From contig JAWHQI010000013.1 in assembly GCA_033032865.1 (NCBI GenBank), forward strand, positions 4,216,001 to 4,280,000: a stretch of 64,000 bases of DNA, written 5' to 3'. The first letter of the stretch is position 1, and every line of letters begins with the position of its first letter. Of the stretch, positions 21,872-32,800 are shown in pieces. A model generated the notes under the pieces. It did not search any database. It had not been told where the DNA came from and saw only the letters and a list, made by a program, of their open reading frames with translations. The position numbers and the translations under genes were made by a program. Source of the DNA: Dactylorhiza incarnata (lineage: Eukaryota; Streptophyta; Magnoliopsida; Asparagales; Orchidaceae).

Positions 21872-22895
21872 TTAAAAAGAAGAGAACTTCAACTCATCTC
21901 CGGTTAGGTGATTACCACAACCCGAGTCCACGATCCAATCATCTTGATAGTTGATAGAAGCTAAAGCCCAAACACAAGTGCCCGTCATGAAAGCTCCATC
22001 ATTCCACCTATCACCTGCATTGGATGCAACCTCTTCTTTTCCAGCAGCATGCCCTGGCTGAAGATTGACTCTACAATCTCTTTTGAAGTGACCAAGTTGA
22101 TTGCATCTGTAGCGCCTTGGCCCTTCCTTCTTCTTCCCATCATGCTTAGGAATATTACTCCTCTCTTGCTGATATGAAGTTGAAGATCCATCGCAAACAG
22201 ATGACTTCTTCTTCGTCCCATCTCTTCTTCTTGCCCAAATATAGAACCTCGTTTTCTCCTCCATAGATAGATATCCCATCCATTTGCTTTGCCAAGCTTT
22301 CTTGTAAAGCCAGCAAGTTTTCCAGCTCTAGCAATGATGGCTGATTTGTCCATCCTTGAACAGAGGTGACGAAGTCCACATACTCCCTCCGCAAACCGCG
22401 AATTATGTGCCTCTACAACCTCGCTTCTGAGATAGGTTCATCCGGGTCCAAAGTTGATATCTCCGCGCACAGGTTCTTCATCTTCAAGAAGAAAGTTGAG
22501 ACAAACAAATCTCCCTGAGTTGCTTTCGCCAACTCATTTTCAAGAAACTGTAGCCGAGATACATTCTTCTTGTTGAACAAGCCATCCAAGGCTGTCCAAA
22601 TCTCAGCAGCTGACCTACATCCAATTATGTGGTCAAACTGCTCTAGAATCATAGCACGCTTTAGAGTGAACTCTTCCTTAGCATTTGTTCTCTTCCACGC
22701 TTTCACCTGCTCAGCATTCCCTTCAGGAGCTACAACAGCTTGTCTAGCATCTCCTCCGACTACCTCCCATAAATCTTCACCAAGAAGATAGCTCTCCATG
22801 CACCTCTTCCACTTCTTGAAGTTAGTCTGTGTAAGGAGTTTAATTCCAAGACCTCTTGTATAGCCTCCTTCCATTGTTATCACACTGGTTAACAA
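21872..22895 (-). pseudogene. gag: copia F gag and protease start
   Basis: Starts MLTSVITMEGGYTRGLG; the likely true start is the internal ATG of MEGGY, matching D. NFKKWKRCMESYLLGEDLWE and AAEIWTALDGLFNKKNVSRL follow. The frame breaks near 22412 and again near 22155-22280. The zinc knuckle reads RYRCNQLGHFKRDC, so the first Cys is lost here while D lost the last. Protease start IVDSGCGNHLTG near 21900. Confidence 0.85.
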
Positions 22896-22946
22896 TCTTT
22901 CAGAGACTGAAGCAAGATTCTTTAGCTGATCACTGCTTCAAACCTG

Positions 22947-22958
22947 GGTCTGATACCA
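22947..22958 (-). other. primer-binding site of F
   Basis: The minus strand reads TGGTATCAGACC immediately after the LTR end TTTTAACA. Confidence 0.85.
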
Positions 22959-23746
22959 TGTTAAAATTTTGAAGATGGATCGAAGACAACAACAGAAGAC
23001 TTCAATTCAATTCAAAATAGTTAACCAGTGACAATGAAGGACAAGAGAATATCAATTGACTACTATCTTATTACAATGCGTTGCATACATGGCGAGACAT
23101 GATTTATAAGAGCAAACTTAGATGAGAAGACAAGCAACACAAGTATCTGGTGGACAGAAAACTGAGACCGCCCGAACTCAGTAAGATCGCCGGCTTCTCC
23201 GAGACTGTGCGAACAGGATAGGTCGCCGACATGTGAACTATCAGACCACTCAAAGCTCAGACCGCACCAACTGCTCTTTATTTCAACTACTGAAAACAAA
23301 ACTGTTTGCACTTCTTGATCGACCAGACCGCACGGTCTCAAGACCACAGAAGTGTCCCGCAAACACTTGAAGAACTGCTCACTGCTGCAAGACCATACTC
23401 AAGACTGCCTGACCACCTAAGGCCGCCTGATCAACTGAGTCCGCTGCAAACAGACCAAGAACTTCTAAACACAGACCGCACAGACAGACAACTGGTGAGC
23501 TGGTTTATTCAAAGCTGGAAAGAAGGAAGAATGTTGACGGTGATGCTAGACGCAACCTGCGAACACAACAAACTGGTCAACAAACTCAGACCGCGCGACC
23601 TCAAAAAAAGACCGGCACAATCAAAAAAAACTTTAGTTCTTACAATTCTTGCATTATGAATGGCTACCCCTGCCCCTCTATTTATTGGAAAACGAATGGA
23701 TGTCAATACCGCCTCAGAGCGATATGGTCACCTTCCATATTGAAGC
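22959..23746 (-). repeat. 5' LTR of F, main segment
   Basis: Begins (plus strand) TGTTAAAATTTTGAAG. Rich in AGACCGC and GCGGTCT. Interrupted at 23746 by G and resumed at 29352. Confidence 0.8.
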
Positions 23747-24827
23747 TGTTGAAAATGTTGAAGTGGGAGTTTTGTGAAGTTGGCGGTCTGGGGGGAGACC
23801 GCGCGGTTTGGTCTAACCGCACGGTCTTGCGGTCTCCTCTGGCGGTTTGACCTCTTTGGTCTAGCCGCGGGCTACTCGGCGTGATCGCCATTCTTCTCTC
23901 CAAGGGTGCCGAGGTGAGGCCGCGCGGTCTGGTTGTCTGACCGCGTGGCGGAGCAGGTTTCTACTTGGTAAAGGAGGCGCGCGGTCTGGTGGTTGTGACC
24001 GCGTAGTGCGGGCAGCCGGTCTGGAGGCTGTCCGGGTTCATTGTGGTGCGCGCGGACTAAGATCGTCTTAGTCGCGCGGTCTCCGGGTTGTGTTCGCATG
24101 GCTGGTCCTTCGGCGATCAGCTGGCATATGCGGTCACAGGTGTTTGATCGACTTGGCGGGCTGTGCCCTAGTCGGTCTTGTGTGTTTGCGGTCTCTGGAG
24201 GAGGTCGGGTGGCGAACACAGGTGGTGAGCGACATGACCGGGCGAGTTGTCATGGTAGCGCGGCTTCTGTTGAAGTCGGTGAGCTCACTAAGCAGGAGGT
24301 TCTTTTGCTGGTCGCCCGGGTTGACCGGTCTGGTCGTGCGATCAAGGGGTGGTGATCCTATCTCATAGGGGGGTGATTTGATCAGGTCGCCTGCCTATAA
24401 ATAGGAGCCACGGTAGCAGTGGTCACCTCCTCTTCTGAAGGTGTTTGGGCGGTCTCGCGGCTTGAAGTGCGGGTTGCTGGAGTTCGGGAGGATCAGTTGA
24501 GTTCAGGAGTTCGCATGGTTCTCAGTTGGTGTTGTTCAAGGCGCAGGCAGGCAGTTCGGGCGATCTGGTTTTCTAGCTGGGAGGACTGTCAGGTCGGGCG
24601 GTTAGGCGGTCTCAAGTTGGCAGACCGCTGGTTTTCCTTTCTGCTGCTTTTCTCTTCTATTTTTTGTGTACTGGCGAAATCATGTCTCGCCATGTATACC
24701 TCGCCCTGTAATGAAGAATTTTGCTTATCAATAAAGATTGTGTTTGCTTCATGTGCTTCTGGTTGTTTGGCTTGAACTTTTAGTTATACAATTCCTGCTC
24801 ACTCCTAGATCTACGGAAAATTTCACA
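23747..24827 (+). repeat. 5' LTR of G, 1081 bp
   Basis: From TGTTGAAAATG to AATTTCACA. Contains GAGACCGCGCGGTTT and other GCGGTCT/AGACCGC words upstream of a TATAAATA at 24396. Confidence 0.88.
23770..24403 (+). promoter_or_regulatory. GACCGC/GCGGTC cluster and TATA box, G LTR
   Basis: Perfect or near-perfect palindromes such as GACCGCGCGG plus single GCGGTCT words lie upstream of CCTATAAATAGG (24394-24405). The 3' LTR repeats this, with TATA at 28915. Inferred promoter. Confidence 0.55.
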
Positions 24828-24833
24828 GAAGCA

Positions 24834-25506
24834 CGCTGCCTACGTCATCAACAGGATGCCTCTTAGTCCCATCAAAATGAAGACCCCACATGAATTGATG
24901 TTCAAGGAAAAGCCAAGCGTGGCACACCTTCGGGTGTTTGGTTCCACCTGCTATGTGCACGTTCCATATGCGCTTTGGATGAAGCTAGATGTGAAAGCAA
25001 GGAAGATAGTCTTAGTGGTTTATGATGATCGGAAGAAGGGCTGGAAGTGCATGGACCCGGAGACGCGGAGATTTGTTGTATCTCGCATCGTCGTGTTCGA
25101 TGAAGTGACGTCTTACAAGAGAAGTTCTGGTGTTGAGCTACCAGAAAGCAGGGTGGAGGAGCCGGAGAAAGCTGTGGAAAATCTTCAGGTGGAGCTGCCT
25201 ATGTCGCCAGGTGGTCCATCAATTTCTAGTTCTGAGGCGGAGGCTTCTGGATCAGGAAGCAGGGGTAGCGATGCTCCAAGTACGTCTGGAAGGGGAGCTA
25301 GAGAAGAAGCAGCGGAAGATACTGCAAGTCAGGGAAAGGTGTTACGGAGATCGAAGCGAACAATCATTGCCCCTGATCGCTATACAGGAGGAAACATGGT
25401 GAGCTTCGTCTCATGTTTCTTTGCTGGTCCCTTGGATAAGAGGGAGTCGTCGAGCTTCGAGAATACCAAAGGCGTGGAACAGTGGGATTCATCTATGCAG
25501 GAATAG
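24834..25506 (+). pseudogene. pol: copia G integrase C-terminal region
   Basis: Starts abruptly in AAYVINRMPLSPIKMKTPHE; then VFGSTCYVHVPYALWMKLD, DDRKKGWKCMDPETRRFVV, a Ser/Glu-rich linker, and RRSKRTIIAPDRYTGG, the segment before RT. Ends at TAG 25504. The catalytic core is deleted. Confidence 0.85.
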
Positions 25507-27015
25507 ATGAGTGCTCTTGAGAAGAATGAGACTTGGTCTCTGGTACCCAAGCCCAAGGGTATCACCCCTGTAACATGCAAGTGGGTCTACAAGCTCAAGA
25601 AGAAGGCTGACGGCAGTATCGAGTGATACAAGGCTCGCCTTGTGGCTCGGGGGTTTTCGCAGCTATACGGTGAAGACTATGAAGAGACATTCAGTCCGGT
25701 GGCAAAAATGACTTCAGTTCGGGTTGTGATTGCCTTGGCGGCGTGTTGGGGGTGGGAGATTTGGCAGCTCGACGTAAAGAATGCGTTCTTGTACGGTGAG
25801 ATTGACAAGGACATCTTCATGGTCCAGCCGCCAGGCTTCGTATCTGAAGATTTTCCGGAGTATGTCTGCAAGTTGAAGAAGGCCTTGTATGGGTTGAAGC
25901 AAGCGTCGAGGGCGTGGTATGGAAAGATAGCAGAGTATCTCTTATTCTTTGGGTTTGGTGCTTCAGACTCGCACTCAAGCTTGTTCGTCAAGAAGAGCGG
26001 GGAGCTTCAAGTCATCGTGCTGCTTTACGTCGACGATATGATCGTGACGGGGAATTCAAAGGAGGAAGTAGCAAGGCTTCGAGCTGAGCTATCTATCAGG
26101 TTCGAGATGAAGGACTTAGGTGAGCTTCACCATTTCCTTGGACTCGAGGTGCAGAGGAAGGAATGTGGAGTGCTGGTGTCCCAGGCTGGATATGCGGAGC
26201 GAATCGTGGAGCGATTCGGCATGAAGGAAGGGAAGTGCATTTCCACACCTCTGGAGAAGGCCATGAAACTTCGCATGGATGAGGGGAGGATTCTGGAAGA
26301 TCCGTTGGTGTTCCCGGCTCTGGTTGGGAGCTTGATCTATCTGACGATTACCAGGCCGGATATTACATATGCAGTTGGCAGGGTGAGTCGTTATATGGAG
26401 GAACCACGGATGCCTCATTTTCTAGCGGCCAAGAATATACTGAAGTATGTCAAGGCAACTTCGAATATGGGTCTCCTGTACAGAAGGGATGCGGGCTTCA
26501 AGGTGTATGGATACATGGATGCCGATTACGGGGGAGATTCGGATGATCGGAAGTCGATGTCTGGATACGTCTTCATGGCGGGCCCCACGACTATATCATG
26601 GCAGAGTAAGAAGCAGGATTCCGTGTCTGTCTCAACCACGGAAGCGGAATACAAGGCTTCTGCCTTGGTAGCTCAAGAAGCCATCTGGCTGAGGAGGTTG
26701 GTTGGAGAGGTCCATAAGGAGGTTCGAGGTCCGACTCTGCTCCGCGGCGACAATGAGAGTACTCTCAAACTGGTTACTTATCCAGTTTGTCATGTGAGGA
26801 CCAAGCATATCGAGATTGAGCATCATTTCATTCATGAGAAGGTGCTGGAGGGGTCTCTTTCGGTCGAGCATGTTCGGAGTCAGGACAACATTGCTGAAAT
26901 CTTCACAAAGGCGCTGGCGAAGGGGCCGTTTACTCGGCTAAGGAGTTTACTTGGACTGTTTTCAACATCCCACTTCAAGGGGAGTGTTGAAAATGTTGAA
27001 GTGGGAGTTTCGTGA
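25507..27015 (+). pseudogene. pol: copia G reverse transcriptase and RNase H
   Basis: The RT start (MSALEKNETWSLVPKPKG) lies after the TAG at 25504. A TGA at 25624 precedes YKARLVARGFSQLYGEDYEE, and from 25642 a single 457-residue frame runs to the end. It holds [50 protein letters not shown] (catalytic Asp pair intact), SLIYLTITRPDITYAVGRVS, MDADYGGDSDDRKSMSGY, STTEAEYKASALVAQEAIWL, LLRGDNESTLKLV and RTKHIEIEHHFI. It is the best preserved RT/RNase H in the window. The frame crosses the polypurine tract and ends 31 bases inside the 3' LTR (27013-27015). Confidence 0.9.
26973..26984 (+). other. polypurine tract of G
   Basis: CTTCAAGGGGAG immediately before TGTTGAAAATG; it is also coding (FKGS). 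Confidence 0.8.
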
Positions 27016-27445
27016 AGTTGGGGGTCAGGGGGGAGACCGCGCGGTTTGGTCTAACCGCACGGTCTTGTGGTCTCCTCTGGAGGTTTGACCTCTTTAGTCT
27101 AGCCGCAGGCTACTCGGCGTGATCGCCATTCTTCTGTCCAAGGGTGCCGAGGTGAGGCCGCGCGGTCTAGTTGTCTACAGGGTGGCGGAGCAGGTTTCTA
27201 CCTGGTAAGGGAGGCGCGCGGTCTGGTGCTTGTGATCGCGTGGTGCGGGCAGCCGGTCTGGAGGCTGTCCGGGTTCTTTGTGGTCCGCGCGGACTAAGAT
27301 CGTCTTAGTCGCGCGGTCTCCGGGTTGTGTTCGCATGGCTGGTCCTTCGACGATCAGCTGGCATATGCGGTCACAGGTGTTTGATCGACTTGGCGGGCTA
27401 TGCCCTAGTCGGTCTGGTGTGTTTGCGGTCTCTGGAGGAGGTCGG

Positions 27446-28722
27446 TGTTGGAGCATGCATTTCGCACTCCTCCGGTTTGATAATAACAAAGTCCCTTTTG
27501 TATTTGATTCTATTTTCATTAATGGTGTGCAGATAACAGGTATGAGATGTTCACATTGCTGCTGGAGCTAAAATTGAATGTGGGAAAATTTCACTGTCGG
27601 AAAATTCCGACAGCCAGTGTCGCCCAGGCGACAGCAGAGAAGTTACAACTACTTCCCTCCACGGCAGATCGACAAAAGACAGTTTTGCGCTGTCGGAATT
27701 CCGACAGCGATGTCGCCCAGGTGACAGCTCGGTGGTTACCACAACTGCCCACGTCACCACCCACGACCGGCAGTTTTGCACTGTCGGAAATCCGACATCG
27801 ATGTCGCCCAGGCGACAGCTCAATGGTTACACCAACTGCCCACGACTCCACCCACGACGGCACTCCAGCGGCAGTTTAGCACTGTCGGAAAATTCCGACA
27901 GTCATTGTCGCCCAGGCGACAGTGAATTTCTATAAATTGGTTCCTTTGGTTCGTGCATTCCAAGCTTTTGAGAATTCCAGTCCCTTCCTGAGTGCATACG
28001 AACCAGAGAGCTCCAGAACCTCCTCAACTCCCATTTGTGCAAAGAAGGATTGAAGATTGAAGATGAGATCGGGCGCGCTTCTACATCATCAATCATCTCG
28101 AGGCTTCAACAATCCGTTCAGAGATCTGATTTTCTAGGGAGTTGTTCTTTTCATATTGTATTTTCATTCACATATTTTTCATTTTGTATTGGTACAGAAA
28201 TCGTCGTCTTGCGTGCGGCGTCTAAGTCCTTGCGCGGCTTAGGGGAAAATCGCTTCCTTGTGCGGAGCGTCCAAGTCCTTGCGTGGCTTGGTGGGAAATC
28301 GTGGCCTTGTGTGCTACGTCTAGATCTTGGGAAGATCTAGAGGATAGACTTGGGCTTGGTCTTGGGAGAGACAAGCGATAGCCTTCCGATCCTTGGGAGA
28401 AGGATTGGTAAACCAAAATTGTAGAATTTTTAGTAAATATAATTGTGCCTTGATCTTAAGCATTGTTAAGATCAATTTTATTGTACTCAAATTTCATGAT
28501 TAATATAATTATGTCTCTTTCTTTAATTATATATTTGATGGCATAATCTTTATCTTAGAAATTTGTGTTTTGATTTAATACTAAAATTGCATTGGTTTGA
28601 AAGTGTTTAGAAGTAATTTTTTAGTAAAGTAAAATCTCTTTAAAAATTACCAAGTAAAAATTTAATTTTTTAAACACACCCTTATTCACCCCCCCCCTCT
28701 AAGGGCGTTATACGATCCAACA
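27446..28722 (+). mobile_element. solo copia LTR J (1277 bp), family H type
   Basis: TGTTGGAGC...GATCCAACA with the target duplication GTCGG (27441-27445 and 28723-28727) and no internal sequence, so it is a solo LTR left by recombination between two LTRs. The C-tract CACCCCCCCCCTCTAAGGGC near its end matches LTR 1, I and H. It holds the hairpin array at 27590-27923 just upstream of TATAAATT (27931). Confidence 0.9.
27590..27938 (+). promoter_or_regulatory. paired-palindrome array and TATA box of LTR J
   Basis: Four units about 90-110 bp apart (about 27592, 27690, 27779 and 27880). Each has CTGTCGGAA-TTCCGACAG (or a one-base variant) followed after a few bases by TGTCGCCCAGGCGACA. Between units, ACCAACTGCCCACG-like text repeats. 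TATAAATT follows at 27931. Both arms of each palindrome are conserved. Regulatory role inferred. Confidence 0.6.
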
Positions 28723-29351
28723 GTCGGGTGGCAAACACAGGTGGTGAGCGACATGACCGGGCGAGTTATCATAGTCGCACGGCTTCTGTTGAAGTCGGCG
28801 AGCTCACTAAGCAGGAGGTTCTTTTGCTGGTCGCGCGGGTTGACCGGTCTGGTCGCAGAATCAAGGGGTGGCGATCCTATCTCATAGGGTGGTGACTGGA
28901 TCAGGTCGCCTGCCTATAAATAGGAGCCACGGTAGCAGCGGTCACCTCCTCTTCTGAAGGTGTTCGGGCGGTCTCGCGGCTTGAAGTGCGGGTTGCTGGA
29001 GTTCGGGAGGATCAGTTGAGTTCGGGAGTTCGCGTGGTTCTCAGCTGGTGTTGTTCAAGGCGCAGGCAGGCAGTTCAGGCGATCTGGTTTTCTAGCCGGA
29101 CGGACTGTCAGGTCGGGCGGTTAGGCGGTCTCAAGTTGGGAGACCGCTGGTTTTCCTTTTTGCTGCTTTTCTCTTCTGTTTTTTGTGTACTGGAGAAATC
29201 ATGTCTCGCCATGTATACCTCGCCCTGTAATGAATAAATTTGCTTATCAATAAAGATTGTGTTTGCTTCATGTGCTTCTGGTTGTTTGGCTTGAACTTTT
29301 AGTTATACAATTCCTGCTCACTCCTAGATCTACAGAAAATTTCACAGAAGC

Positions 29352-29437
29352 AAATTGCCACGCAGAGTTCGCGCGGTCTCTGCGGTCTCCAAATTCAGAC
29401 CGCCCGGACAGTCCACTTCCACTTCAAAAATTTAACA
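29352..29437 (-). repeat. 5' LTR of F, end segment
   Basis: Continues from the duplicated GAAGC to the terminus AAAAATTTAACA; the next base is in the RT gene of element C. Confidence 0.8.
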
Positions 29438-29871
29438 AACATTTCCCTGGACAAGGATGAAAAGGGTAAGCCCTTTGATGAATCAATGTACAAGTGCATT
29501 ATTGGGTCCCTGTTGTATTAAACTACCAGTAGACCAGACATTATGTATGCTACATGTGTTTTTGCTAGGTACCAAGCATGCCCTAAGGAATCTCATTACT
29601 TAGGTGCAAAGAGGATTTTGAGATACCTTAAATGCAGCCAACATCTTGGCCTTTGGTACCTTAGAAACAATTACTTTGAACTGACTGGATTTTCAGATTC
29701 AGATTTTGCAGGTTGCAAAGAAGATAGAAAAAAGCACAAATGGAGCTTGTCAATTCCTAGGAAGAAGGTTGATCTCATGGAGCAGCAAGAAGCAGACCAG
29801 TGTGGCAATATCCACTGCTGAATCTGAGTACATAGCTGCAGGAAGCTGTTGTGCACAACTATTGTGGATAC
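29438..29871 (+). pseudogene. pol: element C RT end and RNase H, first part
   Basis: DKDEKGKPFDESMYKCIIGS, a TAA at 29519 (usually SLLYLTTSRPD), ATCVFARYQACPKESHYLGA, KRILRYLKCSQHLGLWY and FSDSDFAGCKEDRK. A one-base expansion in the A-run near 29728 then shifts the frame; in the next frame ISWSSKKQTSVAISTAESEY and IAAGSCCAQLLW follow. Cut at 29871 by LTR K. Sequence style matches element B (45821-46219). Confidence 0.85.
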
Positions 29872-32800
29872 TGTAACATCCCCCAAACAACTAGACCCCT
29901 GGAGTGGTTTTGTCATGACTAGGTCATGACAAAACCCTAGGAAGCTTGAAGAGACCATTTGGCCTTAGCCAAGAAGAAGGAAACCACAGTGGTCTGCAAA
30001 TAGCATTTTCTAGTTAACAAGCATAGGGTTGGACTTAAGGGCCTCACCTTGACCATTTGACCCCACCATAGCATACCTAACCCTTTAGGGATCCCCTTAG
30101 ATCACTAAGGACTCATTGGGGTCAACCAAATAGGCCAAATTGATCAAAGTCAACCCTAAACCCAAATTGGTCAAAGTAGCCTAATTAGGGTGAATTGGCC
30201 TCCACCATGCCAAATTGACCCTACCTAGACCTTCCTAACCCTTAGAGGAGTCCAATGAGTCGCTAGCCACCCATTGGGGCCAACCCAAATGGTCAAATTG
30301 ACCAAAGTCAACTCCCCCCTAAATTTAGGTTAAAATGACCTATTTTGACCTAATCAAGCCCAATCTACTTGGGCTAGGCCCAATTGGAGTAGCCCATTTG
30401 TCTAGAAGGCTGATAATTACTCAAAGAGCCATCCAATTTCTGTAAATGATGATTAGGAGAGAGAGAAACCTCATTTTCCCCAAAAATGGTGGAGAGAGAA
30501 AGAGAGGAATAATGGCCAATCATGGCTTGGGAGGCCAAAGGCTTCTTCTCTTCATCTCCCATGGTTTAGTACTCCTCCCCTCAGTAATTTGGAGAAGTTT
30601 AACAGCCTTGGACGGCCACATAGGTGGCTGTATTCATGAAATTTCAGTTGGCCAAAATTGGCCATTAATGGCGTTCATGAAAATTAGGAGTTACACCCTC
30701 CCTCTCCCCCAATTGAACCTTATAATTCCTTCAAAGGACTGGGAGGATCAGTTTCCCCACCTTTCATAAAGAAATCGAGCACCAGAAGCTAGGATCGACA
30801 TGGCGCCGAAAGCTCCACCTCCGGCCATGGCGACTCGCCGGAATTCGCGCCACCAAACCCCCACACAGGTCTGATCCGCCTCCTCTCCCTTAGTGCTAGA
30901 TCTTATGATAAATTGGGGCTTGATCCGAGCTCAATTGGGCTCGGATCGTGTTTCCGAATGGGCTCGGTTTGAGCTCTCTTTCCCTTCCTCTAAACCCCAA
31001 TTCCGACCACCTCCGACCGGCCAACCACCCCCTATCGCCGGCCACCACCTCAACGGAGGTGGTGGTGGCATTGGCTGGTCGGGAAGAGGCACAGGGGGCT
31101 GGAAATCGTCCCTCAAAGAAGCCCAGGACGGGCTGTCGCGCGCCATCCATCCCTCGGGGATGAAGACTATGAGTCGTCGGATTTGTCGTGATCAGTTATT
31201 CACAGATTTAAATGATTATGTTATAACGTTATTTCATTAATTCGTTGATCTGAGTAGAAGAAATTCGTCGAGCAGTAGGCTGAGTTCGTCGAACTGATAG
31301 TTGAGTTTGTCAAACTAAATCCGGAGTTCGTCGAACGGAATTCATTCGTCGAACACACTTTGGAGTTCGCCGGACTGATAGTTGAGTTCATCGAACAGAG
31401 TCCAAAGTTCGTCGAATGGAATTAATTCGTCGAACTAAATTAATTCGTCGAACTGAATCGGGAGTTCGTCGAACTGAGAGATAATCTGCTGAACTGGTTG
31501 GAGAACTGATTTTGTCGAACTGAAGCACGACGTTCGTCGAACGCAGAATAGATTTCGCCGAACGCAAATCAAATTTTGTCGAACGCAGAGACTTGTATTT
31601 TATTTTAATTATTAGAAATACTAGAACCCTTCAAATGAAAAAGTTCCCAACATAAATGTTGTAGCCCTTGGTGTCTGGTTTAAGTGAAAATTTGTTTCAG
31701 CCCAATATGGGCACTATAACTCCCTGTAGAGTCATTTTTCTAGGACTGGTCCCTAGGGTAGGACAGTCATAAACTCTTGAATATCTTTCTATTGGTAAAT
31801 GGTATGGCCTTGAATTTAAAACATAGGCTATTTACAACTACCCACACATCATACCCAAAGATGGGAATCTTAGGGGAACCTTTTTCTAAGGTTTTTGTAA
31901 TAATTTCATAAATCAAATATTAATTAATTATTGTGTCAAATGACCTTCAATGCCCTCCAAATTTTGGTGGGTACTTCTTAGGGTTATCACATGACCCTGG
32001 TAAAAATCTCAGCCCAATTGGGACTGATTTGGTTGGGTAATTTGTCAACCCAAGTTAGGTCAAATTGGGTCAAAGTTAGGGCAAGGTGTTTATCTTGGGG
32101 TATGGTGGTCAAAACTCATCACCATGAGTTGAAACCTTGGCCACTGGTTCAGGATCACCTAAAACACCTTCATGAGTAAGATGGGGTGGTGTAGAGGTGG
32201 ATATGCCCTAGGACCCTAGTTTTATCCCTTGGGGTGCATATAGAACCTTGTGAAGGCTATGTGGTCAAAAGCCCTAGAATGGTCATGGAATTTAGGGTAT
32301 ATGTTCATGGGGTGTGATTATACTCTAGGAAAATTTGAGAAAATTTTAGGAGTGCATATTTCCCCTAAATTAGGTCATAAACCCTTTAGGGAAATTTCTT
32401 ATAAGAGATAATTACATGCACAAATGGTCTTGGATGATGATGAAACCTTGGTTGTGCCTTTATAATCATTTGGTAGACCTTTGGTAATTTTTGTGTAATT
32501 TATTAAATGATTTAATTAGTACTTCATTCTCAAGGCACCTATTTTGTCTTAATCTTAAGAAAAATAATTGAGGCTCCAATACTCTCTGGAACATGTTGCA
32601 ACTTGGTGATTGGACTTTTCAGGGCATTAGGAGGCCCTGTGAATTTTTACAGAATTTTTGGAAATTGTTATCAGCAGGCTACTTCACAACATGTGCGAAT
32701 TAGGAATTATTTGGATCAATTATTTCAGTAAGAAAATGATTTCCATAAATTGTGAAACTCTGTAATTAAGCTTTTCTAGACACAATAGATGTCTGGTAAT

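Larger units (their letters stand above)
23747..29346 (+). mobile_element. copia element G, internally deleted, nested in F
   Basis: LTRs 23747-24827 and 26985-29346 (about 1080 bp without the nested J) flank 2.16 kb of pol. Target duplication GAAGC at 23742-23746 and 29347-29351. Gag, protease and most of integrase are missing, and the primer site is gone: the 5' LTR is followed at once by the integrase C-terminal region. The LTRs differ at about 5 percent of the first 165 positions by eye, fewer than in D. Confidence 0.88.
26985..29346 (+). repeat. 3' LTR of G, split by solo LTR J
   Basis: 26985-27445 and 28728-29346 are the two LTR parts. Their sum matches the 5' LTR (1080 versus 1081 bp). 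TATAAATA at 28915-28922. Confidence 0.88.
18728..29437 (-). mobile_element. copia element F (same family as D), minus strand, interrupted by G
   Basis: Gag-pol on the minus strand lies between a remnant 3' LTR (18728-18827) and a complete 5' LTR (22959-23746 plus 29352-29437, 874 bp in all). The right LTR contains G with a GAAGC duplication. To the right, F abuts element C (RT fragment); to the left it meets gypsy L, so the left end is deleted. Multiple stops and frameshifts occur in pol. Confidence 0.85.

Noticed and set aside
23872..24775. Overlapping frames on both strands near 24 kb and again near 27.2 and 29.0 kb
   Set aside because: Same LTR of G in two copies; frames exist on both strands because of CG-rich palindromes.
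25677..26418. Minus-strand frames of 60-104 residues
   Set aside because: Antisense shadows of the G reverse transcriptase.
27551..27879. CRISPR-like appearance of the repeated palindromes in LTR J
   Set aside because: Repeats are imperfect, the spacers are themselves similar, there are no cas genes, and the setting is a plant LTR bounded by a target duplication.
30446..31240. Short plus and minus frames in gypsy LTR K
   Set aside because: The homologous stretch in LTR L does not keep them open; no known domain.
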